DNA from: Nodularia sp. LEGE 06071
GTDB lineage: Bacteria > Cyanobacteriota > Cyanobacteriia > Cyanobacteriales > Nostocaceae
DNA: 64,000 nucleotides
Direction: 5' to 3'
NCBI RefSeq assembly: GCF_015207755.1
Contig: NZ_JADEWH010000001.1
Location: forward strand, 787,963-851,962
The notes beneath the pieces were generated by a model that did not search any database, was not told the DNA's origin, and saw only the letters and a program-made list of their open reading frames with translations. The position numbers and the translations under genes are program-made. Within the stretch, counting starts at the first letter, position 1. Every line of letters begins with the position of its first letter. This document shows, in pieces, positions 28,081 to 38,257 of the stretch.

Positions 28081-28116
28081 ATAGCAATCCTATTTGAATG
28101 GTATTAGATCCCTATT

Positions 28117-28149
28117 AGATCCCCGACTTCTTTGAGAAGTCGGGGATCT
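28117..28149. repeat. 33-base palindromic repeat, copy 2
   Basis: The stem is identical to 8661-8693, with loop TTG. It lies between the stop codon of the P-loop ATPase gene (28161) and the start of the STAND gene (28080), so it would be a hairpin in any shared transcript. Confidence 0.9.
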
Positions 28150-28160
28150 GGTTCACGCCA

Positions 28161-29471
28161 CTACTCTGATTTACCTTCCTCATTTGCTACCAAAATCGGA
28201 TTGATATCAAACCAAGAACCATCGTCATCCCGGTATTCAAAGACAAACATACTGCGGAGCAAAACTTCATATCTTTCATCACCTGTAAAGCTTTTCAGTT
28301 CCTTCACCTCACGTAGTAATTCCCACTCATCTTCAGTAATAGCCAAACTTAGCTCATTACACCGTTGTTTAATCACTTTTTCCACACACTCAGGCGACAG
28401 AGGAGGATCTTCTCTTTGCAGACAACGAAATAATAACATCAACAAGTTACGCAGATGACCACCGCTAACTCGGCAAAGTCGCTCTAAACTATCAGCCTGT
28501 TCAAACACTTCTGTAATTAAATGCTGGCTTTGCAGCCAATTCACCCCAGGAAATGCTCTAGCCATGACCATCTCTTGCAGCAGTGTAATTCCTGGGAGAA
28601 AATCAGCCCCATGACGTGACTTTACCGGGACCATTGGCAAAACTTTCGGGTCTACCCCAAACCGATTCGTTAACCTTCCTAAAGCGTTGGAAAAAATTAA
28701 TACTAGGGGAATGGTGTAAACAACGTGACAATTTAGCTTGTTTAACTGTTCGCCACGTTCCACAAACAGATATTCTGGTTGGTAATAGGAACCCCCTGGT
28801 TTCAAAGAATTATCTATGCGGTCAAGGTTATCAACTATCACCACCAGTCCTTCTTTACCTTGCTGCTTCAGCTTTTCTATGGCTGGTTTGAGCAATTCTT
28901 GGTTGATTGATTCTAAAATGCCGTTGGTGCGCGGTTCTAAATATTGCCGTAATTGCGATCGCAGTTTCGGACTATCTTTAGTTTTAGCTGTAATCTTGCC
29001 AATACCCACAGACAACTCGGCTTCTACGCCAATATCTAACGGTGTTTGGAGAAGATCAACAATTTCTTTAAATAAATTTTGAAAGTATCCCGGTTTGAGG
29101 TTAATTGTGACTGCTTCTAGACTGAGACTGACTTCCCTGGCTATAGCCAATAAAATATCTGTAATATCCACATCCGCCATATCCAAGCTATGGCTAGATT
29201 CAAAATAAACCACATGAAACCCCTGCTGTTCTAACTCGGTTTTCAGTCGCAGCAATTCAGTAGACTTACCACAACCGATATGTCCTGTAAATAATTGACA
29301 GGTAGGTTCATCAGGTGAGAGACGGGTAATAGTCCGGCCTAATTCTTCAATAATCTTGGCACCACGTACTTTAGAAAAATCAATATAATACTGTCTATCT
29401 TCAAGTTTGCTGACTACCAATGTTTTGGCAGGGTTGCACGCCTTAAAAAACTTATTTACATTCAGTTTCAT
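28161..29471 (-). CDS. P-loop ATPase partnered with the STAND protein
   Basis: A 436-residue soluble AAA-like ATPase. Walker A is GHIGCGKST (63-71) and Walker B is VVIVDNLDRI (about 210-219). The region after it (SGGHLRNLLMLLFRCLQ, about 335-352) resembles the ATPase lid/sensor, followed by a winged-helix-like C-terminus ending in a conserved FEYRDDDGSWFDINPIL. An insertion between the Walker motifs (about 115-200) is polar and helical. No other enzymatic domain is present. It precedes the STAND ATPase gene on the same strand, 80 bases apart, and the two may form an operon; I recall this combination in other filamentous cyanobacteria. A role as load/unload partner or sensor is inference. Start is ATG 29471. 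Confidence 0.8.
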   Translation of the reverse strand: MKLNVNKFFKACNPAKTLVVSKLEDRQYYIDFSKVRGAKIIEELGRTITRLSPDEPTCQLFTGHIGCGKSTELLRLKTELEQQGFHVVYFESSHSLDMADVDITDILLAIAREVSLSLEAVTINLKPGYFQNLFKEIVDLLQTPLDIGVEAELSVGIGKITAKTKDSPKLRSQLRQYLEPRTNGILESINQELLKPAIEKLKQQGKEGLVVIVDNLDRIDNSLKPGGSYYQPEYLFVERGEQLNKLNCHVVYTIPLVLIFSNALGRLTNRFGVDPKVLPMVPVKSRHGADFLPGITLLQEMVMARAFPGVNWLQSQHLITEVFEQADSLERLCRVSGGHLRNLLMLLFRCLQREDPPLSPECVEKVIKQRCNELSLAITEDEWELLREVKELKSFTGDERYEVLLRSMFVFEYRDDDGSWFDINPILVANEEGKSE

Positions 29472-29550
29472 GACAAATTAGCCGAAATCAGCCTAATACT
29501 ACTGCCTTTTACGTGATTATACAGTTGCTCATGCTGATATTTCCGAATTT

Positions 29551-30396
29551 ATGACCAAACCCGCAGATGTTAGCACCAAAAAGTTAATTAGCCTCGCACC
29601 CGACAACTGGGTAAAATGGGTGACACAGATTCCTGATGTCACAGCAGCCGAAATCCTCAATTCGGAATTTCAATGGATAAGTAGAGAAAGTGATGTTTTA
29701 ATTCGCGTTAACAGTCCTCAAGTTGGAGAATTTCTCGTTCTCAATGAATTACAATTACGCTATCAGCCACAAATGCCTCGTCGAATGCGTGCTTATGTTG
29801 GACTGGCAGAGGAAAAATATAATTTACCAATCTACCCGGTATTAATTAATATTCTCAAAGTCAGTAACGCGGAAATCCCATCAACGTACACATCAAACGT
29901 TGCCGGCTTGCAAGCACGCCAAGATTACCGCGTGATTAATTTATGGGAAGTCGATGTAAATATTGCTTTTCAGCAACCACTACCGTCATTACTGCCATTT
30001 GTCCCCATACTGAAAGGCGGTGAAAAGGAATCTACAATTAGAGAAGCATTACAACTTTTGCGTGCAGATGAGCAATTAAACCAACTGGAAACAGTGTTAG
30101 CTTTTTTTGCAACCTTTGTACTAGACAGCGCCTTAGTTCAAGAAATCATGAGGTGGGATATGGCTGTATTACACGAATCGCCTTGGTATCAAGAAATTTT
30201 ACGCGAGGGTGAAAAACGTGGCGAGGGACGTGGATTGAAAAATGGTATTGAGTTAGCGTTAGAGATTAAATTTGGCATTCCTGGCTTGGAATTAATGCCA
30301 ATTATCTCGCAAATCCATGATTTACAACAATTAAAAGCAGTTCAACAAGCGATCAAAACTTCAAATACAGTTGAGGAACTACGACAAGTTTTGTAA
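29551..30396 (+). CDS. Rpn-like PD-(D/E)XK nuclease family protein
   Basis: The 281-residue protein belongs to the cyanobacterial Rpn/transposase_31-like group. The PD-(D/E)XK core is recognisable as ESDVLIRV (Asp) followed by LVLNELQLRY, where Glu-x-Gln replaces Glu-x-Lys as in many Rpn proteins, and a following strand IYPVLINIL. The C-terminal helical region ends in GEKRGEGRGLKNGIELALEIKFG, a tail common to the group. E. coli Rpn proteins are DNA endonucleases that promote RecA-independent recombination; in cyanobacteria most are multi-copy and uncharacterised. It starts 79 bases from the divergent P-loop ATPase gene, so a shared promoter region is possible. A palindromic terminator-like repeat separates it from thrC. 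Confidence 0.8.
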   Translation: MTKPADVSTKKLISLAPDNWVKWVTQIPDVTAAEILNSEFQWISRESDVLIRVNSPQVGEFLVLNELQLRYQPQMPRRMRAYVGLAEEKYNLPIYPVLINILKVSNAEIPSTYTSNVAGLQARQDYRVINLWEVDVNIAFQQPLPSLLPFVPILKGGEKESTIREALQLLRADEQLNQLETVLAFFATFVLDSALVQEIMRWDMAVLHESPWYQEILREGEKRGEGRGLKNGIELALEIKFGIPGLELMPIISQIHDLQQLKAVQQAIKTSNTVEELRQVL

Positions 30397-30414
30397 TAAA
30401 TTTAGCTTTTGTAC

Positions 30415-30434
30415 GGGCGTATTGCAATACGCCC
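30415..30434. terminator. Palindrome between convergent genes, probable bidirectional terminator
   Basis: GGGCGTATTG and CAATACGCCC form a perfect 20-base palindrome between the stop of the Rpn-like gene (30396) and the stop of thrC (30449). The motif tacgggcgtattgcaatacgccc is common in cyanobacterial spacers, so it may be a dispersed repeat used as a terminator. Confidence 0.5.
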
Positions 30435-30448
30435 CTTCCGCCTTGCGG

Positions 30449-31540
30449 TTAGAATCCCATCGCTTTAGCTACTGCACCCAATTCAGCATCGATGCCTTGT
30501 TTAAATTGGCTGTGACTGTGTTTAATCGCGGTATCTGGGTCTTTTAAACCATTCCCAGTCAGGACACAAACCACTGTCGCCCCGGTGGGAACTTGGTCTT
30601 TAACCTGCAATAATCCAGCTACAGATGCAGCGCTGGCGGGTTCACAAAAAATACCTTCTGATGATGCCAAAAGTCTATAAGCATCCAAAATTTCCTCGTC
30701 TGTAACGGCTTTGAAGCAGCCTTGACTGGCAGTTTGAGCTGCGATCGCTTTATCCCAACTAGCAGGGTTACCAATGCGGATAGCTGTGGCGATGGTTTCA
30801 GGATGAGAAACTGGCTGTCCATTCACTAGAGGGGCTGCACCTGCGGCTTGGAATCCCATCATTCTGGGCAAGCGATCGCACTTTCCGACTTGATGATATT
30901 GACAAAACCCCATCCAATATGCTGTGATATTTCCGGCATTGCCCACGGGGATACACAACCAATCTGGGGCATTACCCAAAGCATCGACAACTTCAAATGC
31001 TCCGGTTTTTTGCCCTTCCAAACGGTAGGGATTCACGGAATTAACTAAAGTGATAGGATAACTTTCTGCCATTTCGCGGACAATTTCCAGCGCCCGGTCA
31101 AAGTTGCCTTTAATGGCTAAAACTTCTGCACCATATAACAACGCCTGTGCTAACTTACCCAGCGCCACATAGCCATCGGGGATGAGTACAAAGGGCTTCA
31201 TTCCGCCACGTTTTGCATAAGCTGCGGCTGCGGCTGAGGTGTTGCCTGTACTGGCACAAATTACCGCTTTCGCCCCGGCTTCCTTGGCCTTGGAAATTGC
31301 CATAGTCATACCCCGGTCTTTGAAGCTACCAGTGGGGTTCAGACCATCGTATTTCACATACACTTTTACTTGTCTGCCAATACGTTCTGCGATCGCCGGT
31401 ACCGGAATCAAGGGAGTATTACCCTCTAATAAGGTGACAACAGGCGTTTTTTCGCTAACAGGCAAGTACTCACGATAGGCTTCAATCAGTCCGGGCCAGG
31501 GTTGGCGATAAGATTTAGCAACAGACAAACTCACAGTCAC
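30449..31540 (-). CDS. thrC: Threonine synthase
   Basis: This 363-residue PLP enzyme converts O-phosphohomoserine to threonine and phosphate, the last step of threonine synthesis in the cytosol. The PLP lysine is K74 in [10 protein letters not shown]. The phosphate-binding and substrate motifs [14 protein letters not shown] (about 96-109) and [10 protein letters not shown] (near 195) are present. Length fits the short bacterial class of threonine synthases. The first codon is GTG at 31540 and another GTG follows two codons later; neither has a strong ribosome-binding site, so the exact start is uncertain. It is convergent with the Rpn-like gene and otherwise stands alone. Confidence 0.93.
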   Translation of the reverse strand: MTVSLSVAKSYRQPWPGLIEAYREYLPVSEKTPVVTLLEGNTPLIPVPAIAERIGRQVKVYVKYDGLNPTGSFKDRGMTMAISKAKEAGAKAVICASTGNTSAAAAAYAKRGGMKPFVLIPDGYVALGKLAQALLYGAEVLAIKGNFDRALEIVREMAESYPITLVNSVNPYRLEGQKTGAFEVVDALGNAPDWLCIPVGNAGNITAYWMGFCQYHQVGKCDRLPRMMGFQAAGAAPLVNGQPVSHPETIATAIRIGNPASWDKAIAAQTASQGCFKAVTDEEILDAYRLLASSEGIFCEPASAASVAGLLQVKDQVPTGATVVCVLTGNGLKDPDTAIKHSHSQFKQGIDAELGAVAKAMGF

Positions 31541-31986
31541 AGGCTTTAAAAGTTTTTAACTAAGGATTGGGATGAGGGAGCGCTGCATTGGCCAGGAAAA
31601 AAACTTAATTTCTCCTTTTTAGGTGTATTTTCCAGATTTTTGATTCTAGAAGAATATTATCTATCTTTAGTGCCAACGTCTCATTGATAATTTTTATTTT
31701 ATGTGGAATGCCAGTTTATCGTCACTATCAATAGGAGTCGATGCTGGAAAACATCATAATATCATTATCCGTTGACATACTCACCTCCTCTGGCAACTTC
31801 ACCCTAGCTTGAGAGAAAGCAAAGCAGAGATTTCAGTATAGAATACAGCACAATTACCTTCACTTATAGATACACCCATAACCTATGAGATTTTATGATA
31901 AAAACTATACAAGTGTTTAACAAACCTTAAACTTACATTATTATATTTACTGATGGTGTGAGTTGAGTTGTGAATTTTAGTTAACA
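31541..31986. other. AT-rich spacer between thrC and a small gene
   Basis: About 445 bases containing the divergent promoters of thrC and the small 66-residue gene. No repeat of the families listed here, terminator or riboswitch-like structure was recognised. Confidence 0.5.
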
Positions 31987-32187
31987 ATGCCTACCTATTC
32001 ATCTAGTGTTTCTGAACGTCACTCCCAGACTCTCTGGGTTAGCGATTTAACCAAGTCTTATTATCAAGATGACCAGCAAGCGAAACTGAAGTACCTGCAA
32101 GCAGAGGTAGATTCCCTATTGCAGCAATTACAAAACCTCAAAGCACAGAGGCTATCGGATAATCACCCAGAATCATCAACTAATTAA
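31987..32187 (+). CDS. Small coiled-coil protein
   Basis: A 66-residue protein. The first half is polar with a conserved-looking LWVSDLTKSYYQDDQQAKLKYL, and residues 28-56 form a leucine-heptad coiled coil (YLQAEVDSLLQQLQNLKAQRL). It is probably a dimerising adaptor or regulator; no DNA-binding or membrane segment is present. Small proteins of this type occur in Nostocales, but I know no function. Start is ATG 31987, with only a weak ribosome-binding site (GTTAAC region). It is convergent with the large membrane protein at 32229. Confidence 0.65.
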   Translation: MPTYSSSVSERHSQTLWVSDLTKSYYQDDQQAKLKYLQAEVDSLLQQLQNLKAQRLSDNHPESSTN

Positions 32188-32228
32188 GATGATCGCGATC
32201 GCCTGTAGCTGATAGTTGAGAAATACTA

Positions 32229-34571
32229 CTACTCAAAGCGCTGATTTTGATTTGACCAACGCTTCAGGCTGTAGTTCTGGACATTCTCTACTAACAATGC
32301 CAGAGATTGACTATTAGACAGCTTGGCGATCGCTGTCAATGATTGTCCGGAATTATTTTCAAAATCTGTATAGATCACCTGACCAGTATTCGATAAAATC
32401 AGGGTACGAGGACGGGACTGGTTTTTCTCTGGTGTTTGGGTGTCCAATTTGATATCCTGCAAAGAAGCGATCGCCTCGGTGGAAATCGTCAGCACCATTT
32501 CAGGCTGAGTATCATTTGTTAAATCAATCATTTGTAGCGGCCAATCACCTATTTGTGCTTGAATTTGCCCGAAGCTAGGAATATCACCAACAGTCAGCTG
32601 ACCGATTTGTTGTAAAGAACGCCACAGAATCGGCAGCATAGCCTCCACAGCTTGAGGATTTTGTTGATACAGCGTTGTCAGAGTAATCGGAGATGGTTGC
32701 ACCCATTCCAGCGTCGTTTCAGTCAGGGCTAAAGGTTTGGGTTGGAGAGGATGATGCTGATAATTAGCAATTTCTGGCCCAGCAGCCAATAGCTGCAAAA
32801 CCCCATTTTGCCAGCGTACAGCTTTGATAGTAGCGGAAGTAACTTGCTGTTTGCCTTGTGCATCCCAGATCATAATCTGAATAACTGAATTAGAATTAAT
32901 TCCCAAAGTTCTCCAAAAAAACTGGGCTGGGGAATTGCTGGGCGGTTGCAAATTCCTAAAAGGAGAACTTAGCCAGCTTTTACCATAGTGAAAAGCATTT
33001 ACCTCTACCCGATACCAAATTTGGTTATCTGTGAGTTTAAGGTCGGCGTTTCCATTCGGTTGTAACCATTCCGAAGAGTTAATTTCAGCAACGGGTTGCA
33101 CCGCACCCATAATTTGACTGGGATGATTAGGCAATATTGGCGGCGGCTTTACCACCTCGCCCTGGAGTTGTGGTAACAAACCTTGAACATAGGTAAGAGT
33201 GGCTGGGGTAATATTCGGTTGGGACTTTAACCAAGAATTAGCAGATTTTTCCCCCTTCTGGGCTGCTAAAATTAAAGTCGCCCAAGCTTGCACATCTTGT
33301 CGCATGGGATTGACTCGCAACGCCGCCACTGTGCGATTCCACAAACGCCCGGTATCTGCTTTCAGTAGAGTCGCGATTTCTTGGGCATTCTGCGGCGATG
33401 CTTCAAATACCTGTAAAGCCTTTGCCCAACGACCATCAATCAACTCTGCCAATACTTGTTGACTAGGACTAGCCCAACTGATATCTGCTTGCGCTTTGGT
33501 TAATTGGGAATGCAAGCGAATCACATCGACTTGGGCTTGAGCGGCTGCGGGTAAACCTCCTTTTTGCTGTTTCTGGATGAATTGCAACCATTCAAAAGCA
33601 GGTGTCCATAATCCATTCCGCGCAATTAATAAGGCATCTGCATAAGCAGAATCCTGAAATCCTGGTGATTTTAGCGATATCTCAGTTAGTTGAAGAGGGT
33701 TGAGGTAATAATTAGTGGATTGGACTTGGTAAACGCTTAACTGGGGTTCTAAACCGACAGTTTGATCAATAACTAACTCCTTTGCACCCCCACCAGTCAC
33801 CTGCTGCCATTGGGGTATCTCTCCTTGGGGACTCTGCCAAGATAACAACTGTAGTAGGTTCTGACGTTGGGGATTGTAATAGATAATATAACCGTAAGCG
33901 ATCGCATTAGTTTCTTGTTGACGCTCACCCCACAAAGCCAACCAAAACCCTGGTGATCCTGTGTCAGATCCTAAAGATTGAATTTCAGTTAAGGGGAGAC
34001 GAGTATTGTCATCTCGGTATTCTAATGCACGATCAATCAAGGATTCGTCTGGCGCAGTGATTGGTAATTGAGTCGCTAGATAATAGTATTTTTCTGACTG
34101 TGATTGAAATTCTCGGTCTTCTGAGCGCTGGTAAACTCTCAGTTCCACAATTTCTTGACAATCAGACTGGCAATTGACACGCTGCTGAAAAATTGGTAAT
34201 AAAAATGAGTCTGACTCTTCATCTAATGGAAGGGATTTCCCCGCTATTTGTTCTTGACTCAGACCATCTTGAATTTGTTTGAGGCTTTGGGGACGTTCGC
34301 TGTTATTCACCGGAATTTGCACCCATTCGGGTAAAAATTCGTTCACCCAAGCTAACTGTTCCGGATTAAAGATGAAGAGAATACTCATCCAAGCAAAAGC
34401 CACAATTAATCCAGCACTGCTCAACAAAAGAGTCAGGGCTAAGGTTGACCACAGCCAACCGCGATATTGAGACTTTTTCTGGGGATTTGAGGCGGCGCGT
34501 TTTTTCCCATTTCCATCAGACTGATTTCCTGGAGAAGATTTTGGCGTTGGCTTTCGCGAGCGATTTGCCAT
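32229..34571 (-). CDS. Large membrane-anchored protein of unknown function
   Basis: The 780 residues start with a Lys/Arg/Ser-rich cytoplasmic tail (1-38) and one transmembrane helix (about 42-66). A long extracytoplasmic part follows with several Gln- and Pro-rich, WD-like beta segments and an alpha-solenoid middle (about 330-480). No catalytic motif is visible. The pattern suggests a single-pass envelope protein conserved in cyanobacteria, perhaps a scaffold at the thylakoid or plasma membrane. Two cysteines near 133-137 (NCQSDCQEIV) could form a disulfide. Start is ATG 34571 at the expected place before the basic tail. A large gene-free region lies upstream. Confidence 0.7.
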   Translation of the reverse strand: MANRSRKPTPKSSPGNQSDGNGKKRAASNPQKKSQYRGWLWSTLALTLLLSSAGLIVAFAWMSILFIFNPEQLAWVNEFLPEWVQIPVNNSERPQSLKQIQDGLSQEQIAGKSLPLDEESDSFLLPIFQQRVNCQSDCQEIVELRVYQRSEDREFQSQSEKYYYLATQLPITAPDESLIDRALEYRDDNTRLPLTEIQSLGSDTGSPGFWLALWGERQQETNAIAYGYIIYYNPQRQNLLQLLSWQSPQGEIPQWQQVTGGGAKELVIDQTVGLEPQLSVYQVQSTNYYLNPLQLTEISLKSPGFQDSAYADALLIARNGLWTPAFEWLQFIQKQQKGGLPAAAQAQVDVIRLHSQLTKAQADISWASPSQQVLAELIDGRWAKALQVFEASPQNAQEIATLLKADTGRLWNRTVAALRVNPMRQDVQAWATLILAAQKGEKSANSWLKSQPNITPATLTYVQGLLPQLQGEVVKPPPILPNHPSQIMGAVQPVAEINSSEWLQPNGNADLKLTDNQIWYRVEVNAFHYGKSWLSSPFRNLQPPSNSPAQFFWRTLGINSNSVIQIMIWDAQGKQQVTSATIKAVRWQNGVLQLLAAGPEIANYQHHPLQPKPLALTETTLEWVQPSPITLTTLYQQNPQAVEAMLPILWRSLQQIGQLTVGDIPSFGQIQAQIGDWPLQMIDLTNDTQPEMVLTISTEAIASLQDIKLDTQTPEKNQSRPRTLILSNTGQVIYTDFENNSGQSLTAIAKLSNSQSLALLVENVQNYSLKRWSNQNQRFE

Positions 34572-34900
34572 TTTAGTTCTTAGTTAAGCCAGAGATGAGG
34601 TTTGTGTTTGATATTTTTTCTTTTATACTCCGGCTTTGGCAATGTTGCCTAGAAATTTTTCATTATTATGCCATAACTTTATCTTCGACTAACGATATTA
34701 TCCGAGCCGATTCGCTGTATTGGCTCTAGGACTTGAGGATCAGCCATTAACCTATGGGAGATTGCTATTTTGAAATTCCGAACCCTAAAATTCCACATGA
34801 GGCGACATCCTCCTATGATCGTTTACTAGTTAGAAAATACTTATGCATTAGCAATATGTTATTTGTGACCACTATTAATCTTTTTTCTGGCTACGAATAA

Positions 34901-34930
34901 TAAAAGAGGTTTGGCTGATCACCAAACCTC
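34901..34930 (-). terminator. Minus-strand intrinsic terminator in a gene-free region
   Basis: Read on the minus strand: GAGGTTTGG, loop TGATCAG, CCAAACCTC, then TTTTATTATT. The nine-pair stem is perfect and the T run is on the minus side. No protein gene precedes it on that strand. Confidence 0.65.
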
Positions 34931-35170
34931 ACTATAAATCCAGTGCATAACAACATCCCGGATTAATGTACCTATTATTATCCTACTTAGTCATCTTCCT
35001 ATGGGATGTGTCCAAATGTCATAAAAGCTGATAAGGGTTGTTTTCGGCATTCCCAAATACATCAGCCAAATCTCAGCTAAAAGAGCTTTACACAGCGAAA
35101 AATGCCCATATTACCAGCAATACTCTATGAGGCAACACTCGTAATCAAGCATTTTGTCAAAATCGTTGGC

Positions 35171-35197
35171 AAAATAAAAGACGGGTTTTATCCCGTC
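35171..35197 (-). terminator. Second minus-strand intrinsic terminator
   Basis: Read on the minus strand: GACGGG, loop ATAAAA, CCCGTC, then TTTTATTTT. It lies about 240 bases upstream of the first one on the same strand. Confidence 0.6.
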
Positions 35198-35860
35198 GAT
35201 ATAGCTTGAAAGTGGCAATACACCTTGGAATTTAGAAAATTAGCAATAAAAAAATTAATAGGTTTTTACGAAAGCGGATTATGTCAATAAAAGGAACAGC
35301 TAATTATGCTGAATTCCGTATTTTAATTATAGTCAATTCTGGTATTGATCATGAATATATCACATAATAAATTTAATGAGTTGCCATTTTGGCAGATCCT
35401 CAACCATAAAATTGCCGACTGAAATTTGCTTCTAAGTATAACTATGAGAAGCCTTTTGGTAATTTATGCCATTTCACCAAATCTTTTCGCAGAAAATTGA
35501 CAAAATCACATATTGTCAAAAATGTGACAAAATTACTGGCATATCTGCCATATGATCACGAGCAGAGGTATATGTATGAAAAAAAACTTAAATATAGTTA
35601 TAATCTAGCTATAAGCCGAATATAAAAACCGCAGTTCCACCGAAATCCATTTTCTGGGCAAGACTATTGACTGCCATATTTTGGGTTTGTGCAATTCCAC
35701 TCTATTTTTGTCGGTGAGTGGGAAAAAATTTTGCTAATTTACGTAAATTCAAATTTAAATTATTACTTAGATAAATAAAAGTCTATGTATTAATACTGTG
35801 GTACAGTAACTGTAACAAGCGCAATAGTCACATTTTTATTAATTCTGTTAATCATCCTAA

Positions 35861-36709
35861 ATGTTACAAGAGAAACATAAACGCGAAACCAAACTTGGTT
35901 GGTCTTTAGATGAACGAGATCCCCAGTTCATCGAATCTTTGATGCCCTTATTGAGCTTTTTGTATCATTACTACTTTCGAGTTGAAACTAGTGGTTGGCA
36001 TCATATATCACCCGAAAAAAAAGTCCTCTTCGTCGGTTCTCACAATGGAGGACTAGCTGCGCCTGATATGTCGATGATGATGTACGACTGGTTCCGAAAA
36101 TTTGGGTATGAAAAACCTGTCTACGGTCTCATGCATCCCCATATTTGGAAATTTACCCCAGCAATAGCAAAAATGGCTGCTAAGAGTGGCGCAGTGATCG
36201 CGCATCCGAAAATGGCTTACGCGGCTTTGCGTTCTGGGGCGAGCGTACTAGTCTATCCTGGGGGAGCTGAAGATGTCTTTCGACCGCATCATTTGCGTAA
36301 TCAAATTTATTTTGCCGGACGAAAAGGATTTATTAAGCTAGCGCTACGGGAAAACGTCCCGATTGTACCTGTGATTTCTACTGGCGCTCACGATACTCTG
36401 TTTGTGTTGGCTGACTTCTATAAGATTTTACAGCAACTCCATAAATGGGGAATGCCTTGGTTGTTTGGGATTGACCCGGTAGTCTTTCCTATTTATTTGG
36501 GATTACCGTGGGGATTAGCATTGGGGCCTCTGCCTAATCTCCCATTACCAGTGCCGATTCAAACGCGGGTGTGTAAACCCATTGTATTTGAACGCTATGG
36601 TCGGGAAGCGGCAAGCGATCGCCATTATGTCCAAGAATGCTATGAATTAGTTGTAAATCAGATGCAGCAAGAGTTAGACCAATTAGTTAAACTCAGTGCT
36701 GAGGACTGA
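35861..36709 (+). CDS. Lysophospholipid acyltransferase family protein
   Basis: A 282-residue PlsC-fold acyltransferase. The catalytic histidine lies in GSHNGGLAAPD (residues about 63-73), a variant of HX4D as found in the MGAT/DGAT-like branch. YPGGAEDVFRP (about 139-149) is the acyl-acceptor binding motif, and VPIVPVISTGAHDT follows. The enzyme should transfer fatty acid from acyl-ACP or acyl-CoA to a glycerolipid or another alcohol. Related cyanobacterial enzymes such as Synechocystis slr2103 make neutral lipids (triacylglycerol-like, phytyl or acyl-plastoquinol esters), so neutral-lipid synthesis is a plausible but unproven role. It is peripheral to the membrane with one hydrophobic patch (about 205-225). 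Start is ATG 35861. It is convergent with miaB. Confidence 0.82.
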   Translation: MLQEKHKRETKLGWSLDERDPQFIESLMPLLSFLYHYYFRVETSGWHHISPEKKVLFVGSHNGGLAAPDMSMMMYDWFRKFGYEKPVYGLMHPHIWKFTPAIAKMAAKSGAVIAHPKMAYAALRSGASVLVYPGGAEDVFRPHHLRNQIYFAGRKGFIKLALRENVPIVPVISTGAHDTLFVLADFYKILQQLHKWGMPWLFGIDPVVFPIYLGLPWGLALGPLPNLPLPVPIQTRVCKPIVFERYGREAASDRHYVQECYELVVNQMQQELDQLVKLSAED

Positions 36710-36760
36710 TTTACAAAAGCAATGGCGAAATATTTGCTTGCACTTCTTTTGTTACCATTT

Positions 36761-38125
36761 CTAAACTGGTACTGCTTGCCGCACTTCTACTGGTTCACCT
36801 GTCAAACTAAAAGCCCGAACTTCAGTAATTTTTACCTTGACAATTGTCCCTTTTAATTCGTTGATGTCGCCATTAAAGAAAGTCAAACGATTACCGCCAG
36901 TGCGTCCCATGACTTGGGTGGGATCTTTGGCGTTTTGCTCTTCCACTAAGACATCTTCGATACGTCCCATGTAACGTTGCGATCGCTCGGATGCTTTGAC
37001 GTTGACTAAATGGTTTAATCTTTGGAGGCGATCGCTTTTAACTTCTTCACTGAGTTGATTTGACCACAAAGCCGCCGGTGTACCTGGACGGGGGGAATAT
37101 GCGGCTGTATTCAACAAGTCAAAGCCGATATCTTCTACCAACTTCAAGGTATTTTCAAACTGTGCTTCTGTCTCTCCAGGAAAGCCCACAATGGCATCGC
37201 CACTAATTGACGCATCGGGCATATAGCGGCGAATTGTATCAATGATCCGGCGATATTTCTCGTGAGTATAACCCCGTGACATTGCTTTCAACAGTTCATT
37301 ATCCCCTGATTGAAAGGGAATGTGAAAGTGTTCACACACTTTGGGTAACTCAGCACAAGCCTTAATTAATCTCTCAGTAAAATAACGGGGATGACTAGTA
37401 GCAAATCTTAAGCGTTCAATGCCTGGAATATCATGTACATAATAAAGTAAATCAGTGAAATTATGCAGATGCCGCCCTTCTGAAGTTGTCCCCGGCAAAT
37501 CTCGACCGTAAGCGTCAATGTTTTGACCGAGTAGGGTAATTTCCTTGTAACCTTGTCGTCCTAGTTCCTCCATTTCGGCACGTATGGCTTCTGGCGTGCG
37601 AGATTGTTCTACACCACGCACATTAGGAACCACACAATAAGTGCAGCGTTCATTACAGCCATAAATGATATTTACCCAAGCAGTCACACTGCTATCTCTT
37701 CGTGGCTGGGTGATATCTTCCATGATGTGAACCGACTCAGTAGCCACAACTTGATTACCATCTAACACTGATGTCAGCAAATCTTTGAGCCGGTTAGCGT
37801 GTTGTGGCCCCATTACCAAGTCCAATTCTGGCACTCGTCGTAATAGGGCTTCTCCTTCCTGCTGGGCAACACAACCAGCAATAATCAGTGTTAAATCAGG
37901 CTTTTCGTGCTTGCGTTTAGCTTGTCTACCGAGGTAAGAATACACCTTGTGTTCGGCGTTATCCCGAATCGTGCAGGTATTGTAGAGAATCAAATCTGCA
38001 TCATTAGGGTCTTCCGACCATTCAAAGCCCATGTCTTCTAAAATGCCAGCCATGCGCTCGGAGTCGGCTTTATTCATTTGGCAACCGAAAGTAATAATGT
38101 GGTAGTGGCGATTAGAAGTAGTCAT
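36761..38125 (-). CDS. miaB: tRNA-2-methylthio-N6-dimethylallyladenosine synthase MiaB
   Basis: This 454-residue radical SAM enzyme adds a methylthio group to i6A37 in tRNAs that read codons starting with U. Three N-terminal cysteines (C15, C51, C85) bind the sacrificial cluster. C157, C161 and C164 in [10 protein letters not shown] bind the radical SAM [4Fe-4S] cluster. The UPF0004 domain (about 6-120), radical SAM barrel (about 145-375) and C-terminal TRAM domain (about 380-445, [11 protein letters not shown]) are all present at normal length. Start is ATG 38125. It stands alone, convergent with the acyltransferase gene. Confidence 0.95.
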   Translation of the reverse strand: MTTSNRHYHIITFGCQMNKADSERMAGILEDMGFEWSEDPNDADLILYNTCTIRDNAEHKVYSYLGRQAKRKHEKPDLTLIIAGCVAQQEGEALLRRVPELDLVMGPQHANRLKDLLTSVLDGNQVVATESVHIMEDITQPRRDSSVTAWVNIIYGCNERCTYCVVPNVRGVEQSRTPEAIRAEMEELGRQGYKEITLLGQNIDAYGRDLPGTTSEGRHLHNFTDLLYYVHDIPGIERLRFATSHPRYFTERLIKACAELPKVCEHFHIPFQSGDNELLKAMSRGYTHEKYRRIIDTIRRYMPDASISGDAIVGFPGETEAQFENTLKLVEDIGFDLLNTAAYSPRPGTPAALWSNQLSEEVKSDRLQRLNHLVNVKASERSQRYMGRIEDVLVEEQNAKDPTQVMGRTGGNRLTFFNGDINELKGTIVKVKITEVRAFSLTGEPVEVRQAVPV

Positions 38126-38257
38126 GGGCGATTATGCTGAGTTAGCGTCACGGAATATAAACTTTGTTTCTATTCTATTAGATATAACAACTAGGTAACT
38201 ATTGAACGCTATAGCAATTCCCATTCAAGTGAGGTACAAGCAGTAATAATTAAACGC

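Larger units (their letters stand above)
34901..35330 (-). ncRNA. Candidate small RNA region (minus strand)
   Basis: Two intrinsic terminators on the minus strand with no protein gene before either suggest two short transcripts, ending near 35171 and 34901. A TATAAT box on the minus strand at about 35325-35331 could start the first. The region between the terminators has only very short open frames (23 residues or fewer). Boundaries are guesses, and I match it to no known cyanobacterial sRNA family. Confidence 0.3.
34572..35860. other. 1.29 kb gene-free region with minus-strand terminators
   Basis: The longest stretch without a protein gene. It contains two hairpins followed by T runs on the minus strand (34901-34930 and 35171-35197), so one or two small minus-strand RNAs may be made here. 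On the plus strand, TATAAT at 35599-35604 and nearby AT-rich DNA could serve as promoter for the acyltransferase gene. Several TGTGAC-like half sites lie near 35523. No tRNA, tmRNA or RNase P features were recognised. Confidence 0.5.
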
